A stretch of DNA of 64,000 nt from Silene latifolia (GCF_048544455.1 NC_133526.1:1814001-1878000); one strand, 5' to 3'. Positions 22,533 through 36,216 are shown, counted from the first letter of the stretch. Numbers and translations are program-made. Notes: generated by a model not told the origin, from the sequence alone.

Positions 22533-25500
22533 TTATCGTGGGGATGAAGTGAGAAAAATTCGACAATTATGCTTATGAAGTAGAATGATACCTCTAGTGA
22601 ACACATTCCTACTCGGATTCCTCTGACCTTTGTCATGTGAAAGGGAGGGCATTTTGGGAATTACCATAGAACTCTGCAGGCCTTCCAATAACTGCATTAC
22701 AAAAAAAACCTTGAATACTTATCAAGTGTCCACCAATGTCCGTTCGTCACTAGGTAGATTATCTAGGCCCAGAAAGAGCAGATAAGCTTGCAGGAAGCAT
22801 TTGTATTGAAGGTGGTGTTTTCCCACTGATTACTAATAGAATGGCAGTTTTCTGGCCATGACCACGTCTAGTAAATGGTTCGTGTCACAAGTCCAGTCTG
22901 ATTCCCACCCGTCCTATTCTTCCGAATGTACACATCAAATGGGCCCAGTTACAAGTACACATGAAAAAGAATGCACCAGCTCTTTACTACTCTGTATTTT
23001 AGTAAATTTACCACATATCTCGTATAATCTCAACTTCTAACAGTATGCAGTTAAAATTTACCATACACAGTGAAAAAAGAGAAATATATCTTTGTAGCAA
23101 ATTAACACAGAGTACTTACTCTATGTGTCGGCTGAAATCTCCGATTAGATCTACGGGGTCCAGAAGCTTCATCAACAAATTTACCAGAATCAGCAGCGTA
23201 GACTTTCTCTTCCTCTATCTTACTTAACTTTCCACCAGAAGGTGCTAATTTTCCTCTATTCAGTCTTCCCGGTCTACTATGTGATAAAGGGACCTTCTTC
23301 AAAGCAGAGCTCGAAGTATGGGAAATCAAAGATGATAAAGGAGCTTCTGCTGGCTCATCAGTAACACCAAAACCATGATCTGCCATCTTCGCTGACGAAT
23401 TAACATCATGACCAACAGAATCCTCGGCATCAGTACCATGATATGTACCGCTGTCCACATCACCTGATCTAGAGCCAGAATTCTCTTTCTGAGGCAATGT
23501 CCGATGAGATTTTCTTGTGCTAGGAACTTTTGGTCTAGATTCAACTGTTCTTTTTTCCCTGGTTACATTTCTTGAAGGAACTTTCCATCCCTGTGTTCCT
23601 GTAGATTGTGGCATCACGTACTTTGGAAATTTGACCTGCTCAGATGCCTCCTTGCGGTTGTCACCCTTACTAGCAGGAAAATGTTTACTGACTTCCATAA
23701 ATTTCTGCGTCTTGCCGGTAGGTTTTGGAACCCCAAATACCACTCTTGATCCCTCTTTCTGCTGCCCAGACCTCAGTGGTCTACGTGCAACACCCTTACT
23801 AACCTCTTTCGTAATTTTACCTATGTCAAATGTTCTCTCACTAATCGATAAAGGCAAATTTTTTGATTCCACAGGATCCCTCACGGCCAACTTCCCTTCA
23901 CTATATAACTTGTCCTTCCCATTGATAGGACTTCCCATCTTTTGTCGTTTCTCTCGTGGTGTATCACTCTGAACACAAACAATGGATATATACATGTTAT
24001 GCTGATGAGTATCAAGCGAAGTCTATCTGAGGTTTTACCACGCCCGGGCCGCGTGTGAGTCTCCAAAGAAAAAGGAAAGGGAGGTAAGGAAGTTTTCCCT
24101 CCCATCCCCCATAAATCCCTCTATCCAAACAATGGGCAAGCGTTCTAGTATACATTTAACATATATAATACCTGATCAGAAGAGTGATGAGGTTTTGAAG
24201 AAGTACATTCAACCCACTTTCCGTCAATCCATGAACGTGATGTCCGAAGATTCCATGCCCTGACAGTTGAGGTCTCTCCTTGAGCTGCAACAAGTAGAGT
24301 GAGCATAAAGGGGTAAAACAGGGCAGAAAATGGGTAGCTTTCGTCCACAAACAAGTCCAAAAAGCACCAACTCAAAAATGACAAACCTGGAAAATGAACT
24401 TTCAAAGTGGTTTCATCCTTTTCATTTTTTTCAGTTACTATACCTTCCCACCAGCTGGAAACAAAAATATGGAGTTGTCACTTGTCAGTTATGAACAACA
24501 GAAACTATAAAACATTAGATCCAGCAAGAAAAGCTAGTCAAGCTTGAAAGAAAAAACGTGGAATCAAAGAAAAATTAATTTAAAACATGGAAAGCAACCT
24601 AACAAGGGTCTATAAAAACCCTAAAAACTAGTAAAAGACAACAAAAAAAACACTGGAGAAATAACAACATAATAAGTTTGGAGTCTCTCGACTCCCAAGT
24701 CCCAATGCTTTCAATGAAGATCCATGAATCACTACAAGTGGAGGTGGGGAGAAATGAGATTCACTAAATACGATAAGCGTAACAATTGTAATAAAACATC
24801 TCTCTACTCAATAAAGGAGCACATAAACGGTAAACCAATATAATTTTCTCCAACCAAGCGTCTATTAATCATTTTTTATCATCAAACTTGAGAAACTACG
24901 ACTAGTATTCTTTCTGAAAATCCTGATGGTTCAAACTAAAATCATAGATACATATAGTTGAAGCTGTATTGTTCGAGACTGGCACATAGACAACACCACA
25001 CTCAGATAACTACCAGGTAAAATCAGTATTGAAATACCTTGAAACTCTGAACACCGAAAGTAAATGACAAGCTACTAGCCAAATAGGTAAATATCCTTGT
25101 TATATGGGCCCAACAACCTACGGGATTATAACAAGAAAATAACAAAGAAGGCACTCCCTCTATCCATGCGAACTGTTTACTTTGTGGTAAGATTAACTTT
25201 TTATGTAAGCATATGCAAGTGAGGTAAGAAGTCTCCGTCACACATCATATATCTAAATAGGAAAAATAATTTACTAGCACGGACCCGCAAAAATAAAACA
25301 CTTAAATGATTTGGATGGACGAAGGGAGTACTAGATAAATGTCTTCAAAGATTAATAACAGTAGCATACCAGTCATCAATCCAAACATCAACCTTGTCAC
25401 CAGCGCCCCAAGCGTAATCCCCTGAAGCAGCCCTGCGCCTCTTTCTTGTTCCTTGATATTGCAACGAATTAAAAGGATAGGCAACACGTACCACAGGAGC

Positions 25501-28500
25501 CTTTTCCCCTTCACCATCAAGCCGTACCCACTCACAAAGGTTGCCAGATTCTAGGATTACATATAGAAAAGGTAAATCTATATCAGCTCTTTTTTTATCG
25601 ACTTTCAGAAAGGATGAAGGAGAGAACCAATAAAGGTGAGAAAAGAAAAGGAACATTCAGGCAAAATCATCTTAAACAATAAACAGCGAATGGAATTCTA
25701 AGCCGATAGATGTGGTTCAAAAACAAAATTAAAGTTGGTTAAGAAAAGTTGCATATTGTTATTGAGGGTTGCAACGTAAGAATTAAGAAACATGACTAAT
25801 CTTCAAAGGCAACGTTTTTCAATTTTCGGTGTTATCTTACAGGACAACCATAAAAAGGATATAATCAAATTGTGACAATGGAACAGAATGCTCTAGATTG
25901 GCAGGTTTGCTGCTATTCATGAACCGCAGGACAACTATCTAGCACGACCGCAATTTTTTCTACATTGTCCTGTTGTTAAAAGACATTTAATTTTACATGT
26001 TTGATTCCAGAAGCCCTATGGGCCACCAATCCCCTATGTTAGATATACAGTAGTAGAACTTCAATTTGATAACTGTTGAAATATATTTGTTCTCACAATT
26101 TAATACGGAGCTTTCTATTTGTTGTTTTCTAGTAAGAGGAAATAAGAACAGATGCAATCGACATGACTAACTGTGAGGAATACCTTCCTCTGAAGCGAGA
26201 TCGTTGTATAACACATACGCTTTTCCAACTTCTAACTTTAAGACTTTTGCGGAATACCAGGCTGACTTCAAGTTACGTCCACACTTCAAAACCTACATAA
26301 ACAATTAAGAGTCATCCAAAAAATACTAAAACTAATAATAGTTCACATGAAATGAGAAACTCTAGAGCTAAAGCTAAATGGCAAGAAACAAATGGACATT
26401 AATACATTAGACATTAAAGAGCAGAAACAAAAGCATGATAAGAAGTCTATTCAATAGACACAAACCTCAACATGAGAACCCTCCATGATGATTTCATCAG
26501 AAAGTGTATTTTGCATATTACTAGTTGCCATGAGGGACTCTTCTCCGTCCCTCCCGGACTTGGGTTTTTGCGCGTCAACAGACCCCATAATGCCATCAGT
26601 ATGACTCATCCCAGCATCCACAGAGTCCTTTAATCTCTCCCCTTGGTGCATCTTGAAATGACTCCTTTCCCTTGATCCTCCCCTCGCTACTGAAACTACC
26701 CCAGAGGGCTTGGTATGAACATCATCAACTTCTTTTAAATAAGGAGCCTTAAACTTGTCTTTGTTCTCATCACTCGATCTAGCACCCAGCTCTGCCTGAG
26801 TCTGAGGTAATTTCCAGTATCCATCTGGCCCAGCTTCTATTAGATCAACCAAAGATAATGGCTCACCCATAGCAACAATTTTCCCCGCTTGAGAAACTGC
26901 TGATGCAGCAAGCTCAGCAGCTTTCACTATAGCATTCAAGTTTTCTGCTTGTTTTGAAGCAGCTGAAGCCGCTTCAACCCTCCGCTTAGCAGCTTCTTTT
27001 GCAGCAACAAGAATTGAGTTTGGCTCATTAGACGAATTCTCAGACTTCAATATAGATGCCGGTGTAGCATTTTGTATATCGTGCACATCAGTGCAGGATT
27101 TTGCACTAGATGAAACCACAACACCATGTTTACTGGAAAGAAAGGCCTCATCAGCCAATAATTTCGCCTGCTGTGCGGCACTGAACGCAACCTTTGCAGC
27201 TGCTGCAGCCGCTTTAGCAACAGATGCCGCAGCAGCGATTGCAGCAGCCGCTGAAATCAACTTTGATTCCGATTCCAAGGTAAGTCCAGACTCCTTTTCC
27301 TTAGCCAACTTGCCCCACAAATCTTCACAGTGAGTAACAGCATTAGCAGCAAGAACTGAAGCATTCTCTGCCTGATTCTTAGCTTCCAAGACATTTTTCA
27401 GGCACTCGTCAGAACACATAACACCCTTCATGGTGTCTGGTTCACACTTCTTAGAGGTGTCTACGGAACAAACTATGGAATCAACAGCAATAGATGAACC
27501 CAGAGTAGCATCAGGTTGAGGAAGTGCAAGAGCTGAAACACCAACAGCTGAAGAGTGAAGCGCATCGACCGGCAGTGTTTGAGGTGCAGAGGCTGAAGCG
27601 GAAGGACTATGATCAGAGGTCGCAATTTTTTTCCTCTTTCTAGGCTTTGAATCACTAGAATGTAGCTCAGGTGGTATCACTTTTGTGTCACGCAGTAGAG
27701 ATGCTCCTCCATACACGGGGCCGGGAGCCACCGAGTGAACAGCAGTTACGGATGTCGTGTGCTTCATACCAGAGGCTAATGGCAATGAATTATCTCTGAC
27801 AGGCGTTAACTTCACTGTTTCAGTCATGGTTACTGGTTGGAACTGAACACTAGGAGTAAATGAAGTGGTTTGTGGAGAGGCCAGCCATGGACCAGGGAAG
27901 CATGTTTGAGATGGCCAAGGTGAATGACCACTGAAGCTCCCTATAGGTGGAGTCTGAAAAGAATGCAAAGGTGTAGCAGTCTGCTGAAACCCCATCACTT
28001 TATGCACTGTGCTAGAAGACAAATTATCACGCAACGGTGTAGAAATGCTCCAAAGAGGTGATGACAATGGTATCATAGGACCCGCCTTTATTGTAGGAGT
28101 ATCCTTACTGCTGACTTTACTTACAGGTGTGGATAGCACTTTACTTGGATGTGAACAGTGTTTAACCGCCGAATCAGAGGCCCTGGCACCTGTAGTGCTC
28201 CATATCAGATTAGCACAATAATCAAATTCTGACCAATGAAGAGTCGGAAACATAGAAAAAGAAAATCTAGGAACTTTACCTGAGGGTGAAGGCAGAGGTG
28301 TTTCAGGGCTGGAATTAGACTTTTGGGTCCGAACCCTTTCGACAGCAATACGCCAAACAGAATCCCAAGTAATCCGTCCTGCATCTACAAATCCGCGTAA
28401 GCCGCGTGTCAGAACTCAGAAGCAGCAACTCAGAACGTAATCAAACTTCATTATATATATGAGCACCTACCGACGGCCCAAAGGCTGAAACCATACAGCC

Positions 28501-31500
28501 TCATCGGGGCGGTTCCTTGGCTGCAAAATGAAAATTAACAAATCCATAATCATGAAAAGTAAAATGATTCATATAAATAAAGATGTACAAAAGTGGGTTG
28601 TCGATAAGTTAAAGCTAGAAGTTATATCACGTATACGTACATTCTTGAGCATTAATACAATGAAGCATATATCAACTTATAGGAATAAAATAAAAGATAG
28701 GATAATTTGTCAAATACTCCTTTTTAATTATGGTCATTTGCAAAACACTGCCTTTTATTCAAAAAAATTGTGCAACACTCCCTTTTTAATCAATTTTTTT
28801 TTTTGTTTAATACTCCCAATTTTGAATCTTCGGTCGTTTTTGTTTGTTTGTCATCTCTTATACTTTCACAGCCTCTTTTTCTACCTAATAAACCCAGAAG
28901 TTATTTGGCGATTTAATTATGGTGAAAGAGAAGAGGAGTGAGGATTTTGTATGATTATGTTGATTATGATATTGAAGGTGATGGATTTATTGTAGGGCTT
29001 AGTGAGAGAGGAATTAGAGGAATCAGGGAGAAATAGAGGAGTCAGGATTTTTTCTTCTCACATGTCAAAACGAGTAAATGGCTGGAAATTGGTTTCTCTC
29101 ACCGGAGATTGAAAATTGGAAGTATTAAACATAGAAAATGATTATAAAGGGAGTGTTACACAATTTTTTGAATAAAAGGTGGTGTTTCGCAAAAAACCAT
29201 ATACTGTATAAAAGAGTGTTTGACAAATTATACTAAAAGATATAAGGGAGAAATAACTGACATAAGAGATCCGTATACAAAGATCTGAGCTCGTAGTTGA
29301 ACTTGCTGCAAATCCGTGAAAGGTTGCCGAGACTGCATGTGCCCAAATTGGACATATGGACTACTACCAGGTGCACTCAATGAATTACTAAGATTTTTAT
29401 TATCTATTCCAGCAGAATTCTCTTGGTTTGGGCCCTTTGCTTGACCTCCCTTTTTGGCAGTCTCCTTAGTAGCTCCTTTGCCTGATGTTCGTCTTCCTTT
29501 GCGTTCATGAGTTCCTTTAGAAGTCCCCTGTGAAGACTCTACATCCGCAGTCCGAGCACTCTGACGAGGAGTTTTGGGCGAATGCATTCTTTCCATCTTC
29601 CCTTTGCAGGGAGGTATACTCTCATTTGCCACCTAGAACGCGCAATTGAAGATTTAAAAGAAAAGCTAACAAGAACTTTGGTGCAATATAAACCTACTGA
29701 ACTTGGGAATTTAAATACTTAATCTAGTATGTCATAATATTGTCTCTTGAATGCCTGACATACTTACAATAGTAGGGATGGATTTGTCAGCATCGTGAAA
29801 CGGCGACCAACTTGTTTCTGACTCCCGGGTTGTATCTGGCATCGCGTTCACCTTAAATGTAAAGTTGTTGTCATCTCCTGGTAAATCTTTTCCTTTTGCA
29901 TCCTCAGAGGTGGGTTGGCTACCCTTGATAGCATGTTCTGTGGTCTCAGAACCCTTAGCATCTTCAGGGCCATTAGTCTCCATTCCAGAAGGTTCACTTG
30001 AACTAATAATGGTTGGAGATCCACAAGACGTCTTATCAACCTCTGGACACATAACTCGCATTTTAGGAAAGATACATATATGATTAATACAAAGCGAATG
30101 AGCAGAACAAGAACATTCGTCTGCGGAGACAGTGACCCAATGTTACTCAGGCTCGGTTAGAAGTATCTACAACGAGGATGTGTGAGTGTCCTTCGATTTA
30201 ATGAAAAGAATCGTGTTTTTCGCCTAAAATGAAGTGCCCAGATATCATACATATGTCAAAATATCAACTTCAAACTGGGTCGACTTGGGCAAAGGAGGGT
30301 AATATGAAAACTCGGAGTAACATAGCAATAAGCACAAAGTACATGTATTACTCTTTCCTTTTCATTTATATCATCGAACTTGGAAGTTTTTTTAAATCAA
30401 AGGCCCGATTCGAAAGGAAGAACTTTCTACAAGCAAAGATTACAACTTATACCCATAAGATGTATTCCTTATACATATTGTAAACAAAAATCTCAGAGTC
30501 TAAAAAGTGAGAAAACTTTCTGTGAGCAAAGATTGCAACTTATACCCATAAGATCTATTCCTTAAACATATTGTAAACAAAAGTCTGACAATCTAAAAAA
30601 ACGACAAGTATCACAAACAAATAAACGAACAAAAAAATATAAAAAACCATACTCCTATAGTAAACTGGGTGGATGTTATCAAATAGTGTGTATAGTACCT
30701 GTTTCCATTCCGCCAGAGGTTTGACCCTGTAAATTATGAAGACCATCATTACTTTTGATCACTTCCTCTTCACCAACAGACTGAGTTTCCAAGTGAGTAG
30801 TGAGTGTTTCGACATTCTCAGGATCCAAATTACCAGGAGAAACAGGGAGTTTTCCATCCTGCTCACTACTTCCACAAATAACCTCTCCAGGTACAGAAAT
30901 TTCAGCTTGTGCATGAGGCAAGTTTTCTTCACTCACTTGAGAGGAAACACCAGAGACATCACCGGCCAAATGCACACCAAGACCCTGTTGGGTGGATGAT
31001 GAATCATTAACACATCCTTCAACCACTGTAGTTTGGTGGTTTCCAACATCAGAAGAAAACAAATCCGGCTTGATAGATTTACTAATATCAGTACCACTAA
31101 TCGTATCAGCCCTTTTTGTAGTGTCTTTCGTAGTCTCCACTATTAACAAAGGTGTCTCACACAATGTCCTACTTGGAGACTGACTTGTCTGCACATCCTC
31201 TGACATTGAATTATCCGGTCTGGGAATCACTTGTATGAAAGAATCCCTCTTTCCATCAGGTATTGTACAATGTTCAGCAAAGTACCCCGGCTCAGCAGAA
31301 TGCTGGTTGCTACCATCTACAGACCCTTCCTGAATCCCATCAAGGGTACTTCCGATATCGCTACTTGTAGCCAATGTTTTAATTTCAAGATCGTCAGTCT
31401 GCAGTGAAGCTCTTGAGGACGTCTTCTCATATCCTTCTGGGAATAACAGCTTACACTCTTTATTACTTGGAATACTACCAGAATCTTTTGGTTTGGGACA

Positions 31501-32442
31501 GTCAAGGTTTGCCGCAACAGTATCTACACTGTTCTCTACTCTGGACTCTAAACAAGGGGTATCACCTATGCTAGATATATCAACACCACTTTTTCTTGTG
31601 TTTTGGTCCAAAACCACAGTGTCTTCTATCCCTGTCCGAGTAGAAGCATTAATTTCATGTCCGCTCTCGTTGCAGATTGTGTGTGGAACATCAGCATTTT
31701 TTTGCACTAAGGCTTCAGAGGCACCAAGCGCCACCATTTTGGAGCAACCAGTTGTTTTAGGTTCTTGTACATTTTCATCAGCTGGCTCAGTATCATGTTC
31801 TCCTTCATTTGCTGAAATGACACTCGTTGTAGACACGGTGTTTTGGGTCAGATTATGAGGATTTTCAAATGATAATCCAGCATTTTCAGAATTTAGTGCA
31901 GATACTTCAACAAGAGGCAATTGCTCATCCAGGGGCTTGTTTTGACTAGAATCTTCATGAAATTCATTCTTCGGTCCCATGTTGTCAGAGTTTCTCGTAT
32001 CTAAGTCAATATCAGATTCTACATGTCTTGCTGAACCACTTTGATCCTTACACACACTCGTCCCAAGAATGATGCTCGCTGCAGGCATCATCTCTTCCTG
32101 ACCAACAGATTTTAATAGCATTTCGACAGATTCTGAGGATGTTGCCTCAGACCAAACATTATCTCTTCTCGTGTTTGAACATGGATCAGCTGGAGCCGAG
32201 TTAAACTCCATTCCATTACTTACTTGGGAGTAATCCTCAATCCACTGATTGTCCTCTTGACTTGGGATACCCAAAAATACCTCGTTCTCAACTAAGCTAT
32301 CAAACCTTAAATGACCTTGGAGATTATCGTCAAAGTCAAACTTTGGAAACTCGTACGGTTTTAGCCCCGTTGAATTTCTATTCCTACCTTCACTGGCTAA
32401 TTGAAGACTATGCCGCGAGATATCATTGTCATCATAATCCAT
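22533..32442 (-). CDS. Agenet/Tudor-domain protein, G2484-1-like, twelve coding exons
   Basis: Large nuclear-type protein of unproven function; Agenet modules are Tudor relatives that read histone marks. Exons, 5' to 3': 32,442-30,699; 30,054-29,768; 29,632-29,262; 28,520-28,471; 28,384-28,280; 28,189-26,466; 26,292-26,184; 25,550-25,370; 24,454-24,387; 24,284-24,172; 23,968-23,120; 22,691-22,533. All phases close, giving 1,919 residues. The N-terminus (KFDFDDNLQGHLRFDSLV, VWSEATSSESVEMLLKSVGQ) is the mark of this family. An acidic disordered half follows, then QQVQLRAQIFVYGSL-IQGTAP, an alanine-rich helical stretch (about 1,130-1,215), tandem Agenet modules (about 1,428-1,584: SAWYSAKVLKLEVGKAYVLY, WGAGDKVDVWIDD, WWEGIVTEKN, VRAWNLRTSRSWIDGKWVEC) and a basic tail with RRSNRRFQPTHRLLEGLQSS. 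Exon 4 is odd: its conserved block reads in another frame (see findings). The exon 2 acceptor could be 30,054 or a few bases further in, and the last exon could splice again at FTRG. Confidence 0.9.
25154..25328. mobile_element. Stowaway MITE in an intron of the Agenet gene
   Basis: Starts CTCCCTCTATCCATGCGAA and ends TTTGGATGGACGAAGGGAG. The right flank is TA and the left is CA, so one target base has changed. It lies about 40 bp from the exon ending at 25,370. Confidence 0.75.
28700..29233. mobile_element. Foldback MITE of Mutator type, 9-bp target duplication
   Basis: Terminal inverted repeats of more than 100 bp: the left begins GGATAATTTGTCAAATACTCC and the right, inverted, begins GTATAATTTGTCAAACACTC. 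Both continue with GCCTTTTATTCAAAAAA/ACCTTTTATTCAAAAAA and AACACTCCCTTT. The flanks share the 9-bp TAAAAGATA at 28,691-28,699 and 29,234-29,242, the size expected for Mutator-type insertion. It sits in the intron between coding exons 3 and 4 of the Agenet gene, about 20 bp from the donor. Confidence 0.88.
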
Positions 32443-32452
32443 TGGTATTGAT

Positions 32453-33350
32453 CTAGCACAACACAAGCCATAAGTAAATATACAACCCCACAGATAATAA
32501 TACAAACCAACAACTATTTCCCTACTTCAATCTTCTACATTTCTAACTCCAAATGTTTCTAGAATATTTGAAACTCTACAATTAATTCAACACCACATAG
32601 TTACTTGACTATCCATGAGCACTTAGATCAACTGGCAAGGGGTTGTTCTAGCTTAACCAGAGGTCTCGTGTTCGAGTCCTGGGAACGCGGCAGTGTTAAA
32701 TCTCATGAGGGAAAGCTTTACCGCCCTAGTGGCCCTACCCGGCTCGAATCCGGATTAAACCGGATGGTTTACACCCAAAAAAAAAACATAGTTTCTTGAC
32801 TACACCGAATTTCCAACATTTCTTCATTTTCACTGGTTTGAACTAATTACATGCTTAATTTATACTTATACACAGTAATAACCCTAATTTATACTAAAAC
32901 TACCAAATTTAAAATTAAAAAAAGAAAACAGCAAAAATGAAGAACAGCACAACAGTAAAAGTAAGAAAGAAGTTACCTCCCTCCATAAGGTGACGAAATC
33001 TAAACCGTCGAATTTATCGCGTTGACAACGGTCATTTACCTCAACCTACACCAAAAAAAGCACCAAAAAACCCTAATTTTTCAGAAATCACGAAACAAAT
33101 CAAAAATCAATTGAATTAGAAGTTAATTAAACTTACGTAGAGCAATCGAAAGAGGAAATAGGAATCTCCGGCGAAGAAAGTAAGAAATCGAGGGTTTTGG
33201 ATTGAGCAAAAGAGAGTGTAGTTGAGAGAGTACGGAGTTTTGATTTTTGTTTGTATAAAAAAAGGGGGGAGAATGAGGAGAGAGAAAGAGAGTGTTGTGA
33301 GTGTGTAATACGATACGGTCGAATAAAAGTGGGGGGAGGTTGTACAAAAT
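32453..33350 (-). other. 5' leader exons, leader introns and probable start region of the Agenet gene
   Basis: The ATG exon starts just after an acceptor at 32,453-32,454, so the leader is spliced. A probable non-coding exon spans 33,045-32,977 (donor GTAACT at 32,971-32,976), and another ends at 33,137 (donor GTAAGT at 33,131-33,136). Transcription probably begins near 33,300 in a CT-rich stretch. I see no clear TATA box. A SINE lies in the first leader intron. Confidence 0.5.
32615..32786 (+). mobile_element. tRNA-derived SINE with target duplication
   Basis: Box A-like TAGATCAACTGGCAAGGGG and box B-like TGTTCGAGTCC are followed by a body with CATGAGGGAAAGCTTTACCG and GGCTCGAATCCGGATTAAAC and an A-run. 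Flanks of about 19 bp (32,596-32,614 and 32,787-32,805), both of the type CATAGTT-CTTGACTA, are the target duplication with a few changes. It lies in a leader intron of the Agenet gene, on the opposite strand. Confidence 0.87.
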
Positions 33351-36216
33351 GTGTGATTTTGAATGTTTGAGACGTAATATCCGTTTTAAGTATGAAACGA
33401 GTTGAATAGTTAGATATTTAGATTGATAAAAAAAATGTATCAGGTTTAAAATTTAAAAAAAAAAATGTCTCAGTAGAGTATATACTTGTAAATATAATAT
33501 TTCGTATGAATTAATATTTGATCCGTTTTAAACTTAAATACAATATGACGATCTTAAATCTTAACCGATAATGAGGTGAGAGAAGGACAGCGCAAGAGTG
33601 TGAATAGTACAATACGAATGTGATACTATAATGTTATCGATGTATTTTAGAAGGAGTGTGGGTGTATAAAAATGGGGTGGTCTGAAAAAAATAGGGGTGG
33701 TGTGTTTGATCTAACGGTGGGGGGGTGGGTGATGAGGGTTGATGTGATTAGTGCGTTGGATTGGTGTGTGGGGGTGTATAAAATCCGTGTACTTACAATA
33801 ATACTTGTTTAAAACGGTATTTAATCCGTCTTCACCAAACTCCCCACGACCCCACTTACTAAATATGGATCATCCACACCAAACTCTCCATTATCCTTTT
33901 TTAGTAAAAAGCTTGACCAAATGGTCATTTTTACTATAATTTATTTACACATTTGCCATCAGCTTTATCCTCAAATTCATTTTCCGGCCAAATTTTGGAC
34001 AAACTCCGGCGTTGACTTTGTTTACTCCTTTTATCATGTGAGAACTGTTTTTTTTTTTTAACCTTTCATTCTGTTTTCCCTGGAAAAAATTCAACACCCT
34101 CTCTTCTCTCCTCGTTCTTGTCCTCATTTAACCTTTTCTCATTCATAACCATCTTCTTCTCCTATCCTCCTTATCTTTCTTCTTATCTCCTTCATCTTTA
34201 TTTCTGATTTTGCCCAATACCAAGTACCTCAATAAGATCCACGAAAACCTAAACTAGAAGAAAGATATGCAATTGTGGCATTCATGTTGTACCTAAAACA
34301 TGTTGAAGCTTCGTGTGATGAGAAAAGTTAATCAACTCAAGCAAGGAGTTAAGGAGAAAATGCATTTGAAGGAGTTTGAAGTCAAATGTGATAAGATGAA
34401 GATTTGCGTTGGAGATGTAGAGGTCATAGAAGAAGAAAGCTAAGATTTTCATAGGATTGATGTTTTCAATATTTGTTTTCTATGTATTTCAATGTGGGCT
34501 AATGTAGACTTCAAATAGATGTTATATTAGGTTATTTTGACTTGAAATGCAATGTAATGTACTCAAGTAATGATTCTTTTTAATTGCATTGCTTACATTT
34601 TGTCATTACAAAATAGTGGATGGGTGATTACAATAAAATTCACCAATCCTAAATAGGTGAAGGAGAAAGGGAAATAGGCATAGGGACTATGGTAAAAGAG
34701 AAATTGGAAAGGGGGGGGGGGAATGGGGAAATAAGAGAGTTCCTACGTGAGAATTGGAATAAATAAGGTCCATGCCGGAGTTTGATAAAAAATTGGTCGA
34801 AAAATAGGTTTTGGTAGTTTTCAACAAAACTTTAAAATTAAAGATATTGTCTTGCAAAAAATAAAATGATAGGTAGTGTATTTGTAAGTAAGATAAATCT
34901 TAGGTAGCTTTTGACAAAAAAAAAACTTAGGAATAAGTCAAACTTATACCAACTATTTGTTTGTCAAACATAAGGGTTTTATATCCATACTACTCGGAAT
35001 TAAAACAAACACATGGAATGAGGAATTGGGTTATAACTTCATACCAATCAGGTATGATTCCTGATTCCAAACTCATACTCATACGCGAAACAAACGCTTC
35101 ATTTAATATATTGAGAAAACATATATTTATTGGCTTTATAAATACAATCAATATGAAACTTGACCCATCTTCAACTTAAGACCGATGATGTCGTCTCAAA
35201 TGAGAATTTGTGGTGTACTTATATTTGAGAGTAGACTTGGGTATCGGGGTCAATTAGACCTATTAAATTTTGACCGACCCGTAAACCCTACCCAATCTAA
35301 CCCATCATTTCAGGGTCAAGATTTAAAAATAATTCATGACATGACTTTTTGTCTTAATTATTTTGTGCTTCTTCGCGTGCCGGTAAATCACGCTAAAGCT
35401 CGGCCAATGCGAATTATATGTAATTGTTGGAAAAATATCGCGCTTTCATATCCACGAACCAAAGACTTTGCATTTAAATAGTGACATCTCCTTTCGCGAC
35501 CACATACAAGAAAGCTAGGCGGAAGAATGATAGAGCGAAGTCTTCTGACCGAGCAACGTGTTTTCTCATCCATTTTTTCAATGTGCATTTTTTCAAGCTT
35601 CATTTATATTGTGAAAAAGTTTGACATACACAATGTACAATACTGATATATCAGACATGTGATTCTCTAAGCGGAACACCCTTTTTTGTCGAATCAACAT
35701 TGCATTTCTTTTTAAGGGTCATATAATTGTTAACACAAACAATCATCATTGTAAAATATCAATTGCCACAATTAACATTTGACATTGATTACGTAAAAGA
35801 AATATTTTTTTATTTAAAATATAGTAAAAATAAAAGGAGTTAGAAACTAAATTTGATCCGTATTTTGATCCCAACCCGACAAGTATTCGACTCGACCCCC
35901 ATTATGTCTCAACATAGGACCCGACCCGTTTGACAGATCTAGGGCCAGTCGATCTAGTCCAGGCCATAATTTGGGCCGGATTATTAAATGTTTTTCAATG
36001 AAGTTATGTTCGGGTATGTTCTATTGGGCCAACTTTGACCGGACACGTAATGTTTATATTTATTGACCGTTGCCTCATTGATGCGTTTATTTGGTCAGTA
36101 AAATTGGGTTGGGCCATTAGGTATAGCCCAAATTAAAGTCCTAACAGCTTTGCATATTGTATTTCTTTGGAGAACCCATTAATAGTTGAAGAGTAAATAC
36201 TTCATTTATACCAATT

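Noticed and set aside
34300-34443. 48-codon open frame with charged residues
   Set aside because: Short, isolated in repeat-like spacer, without splice context or family similarity I can name.
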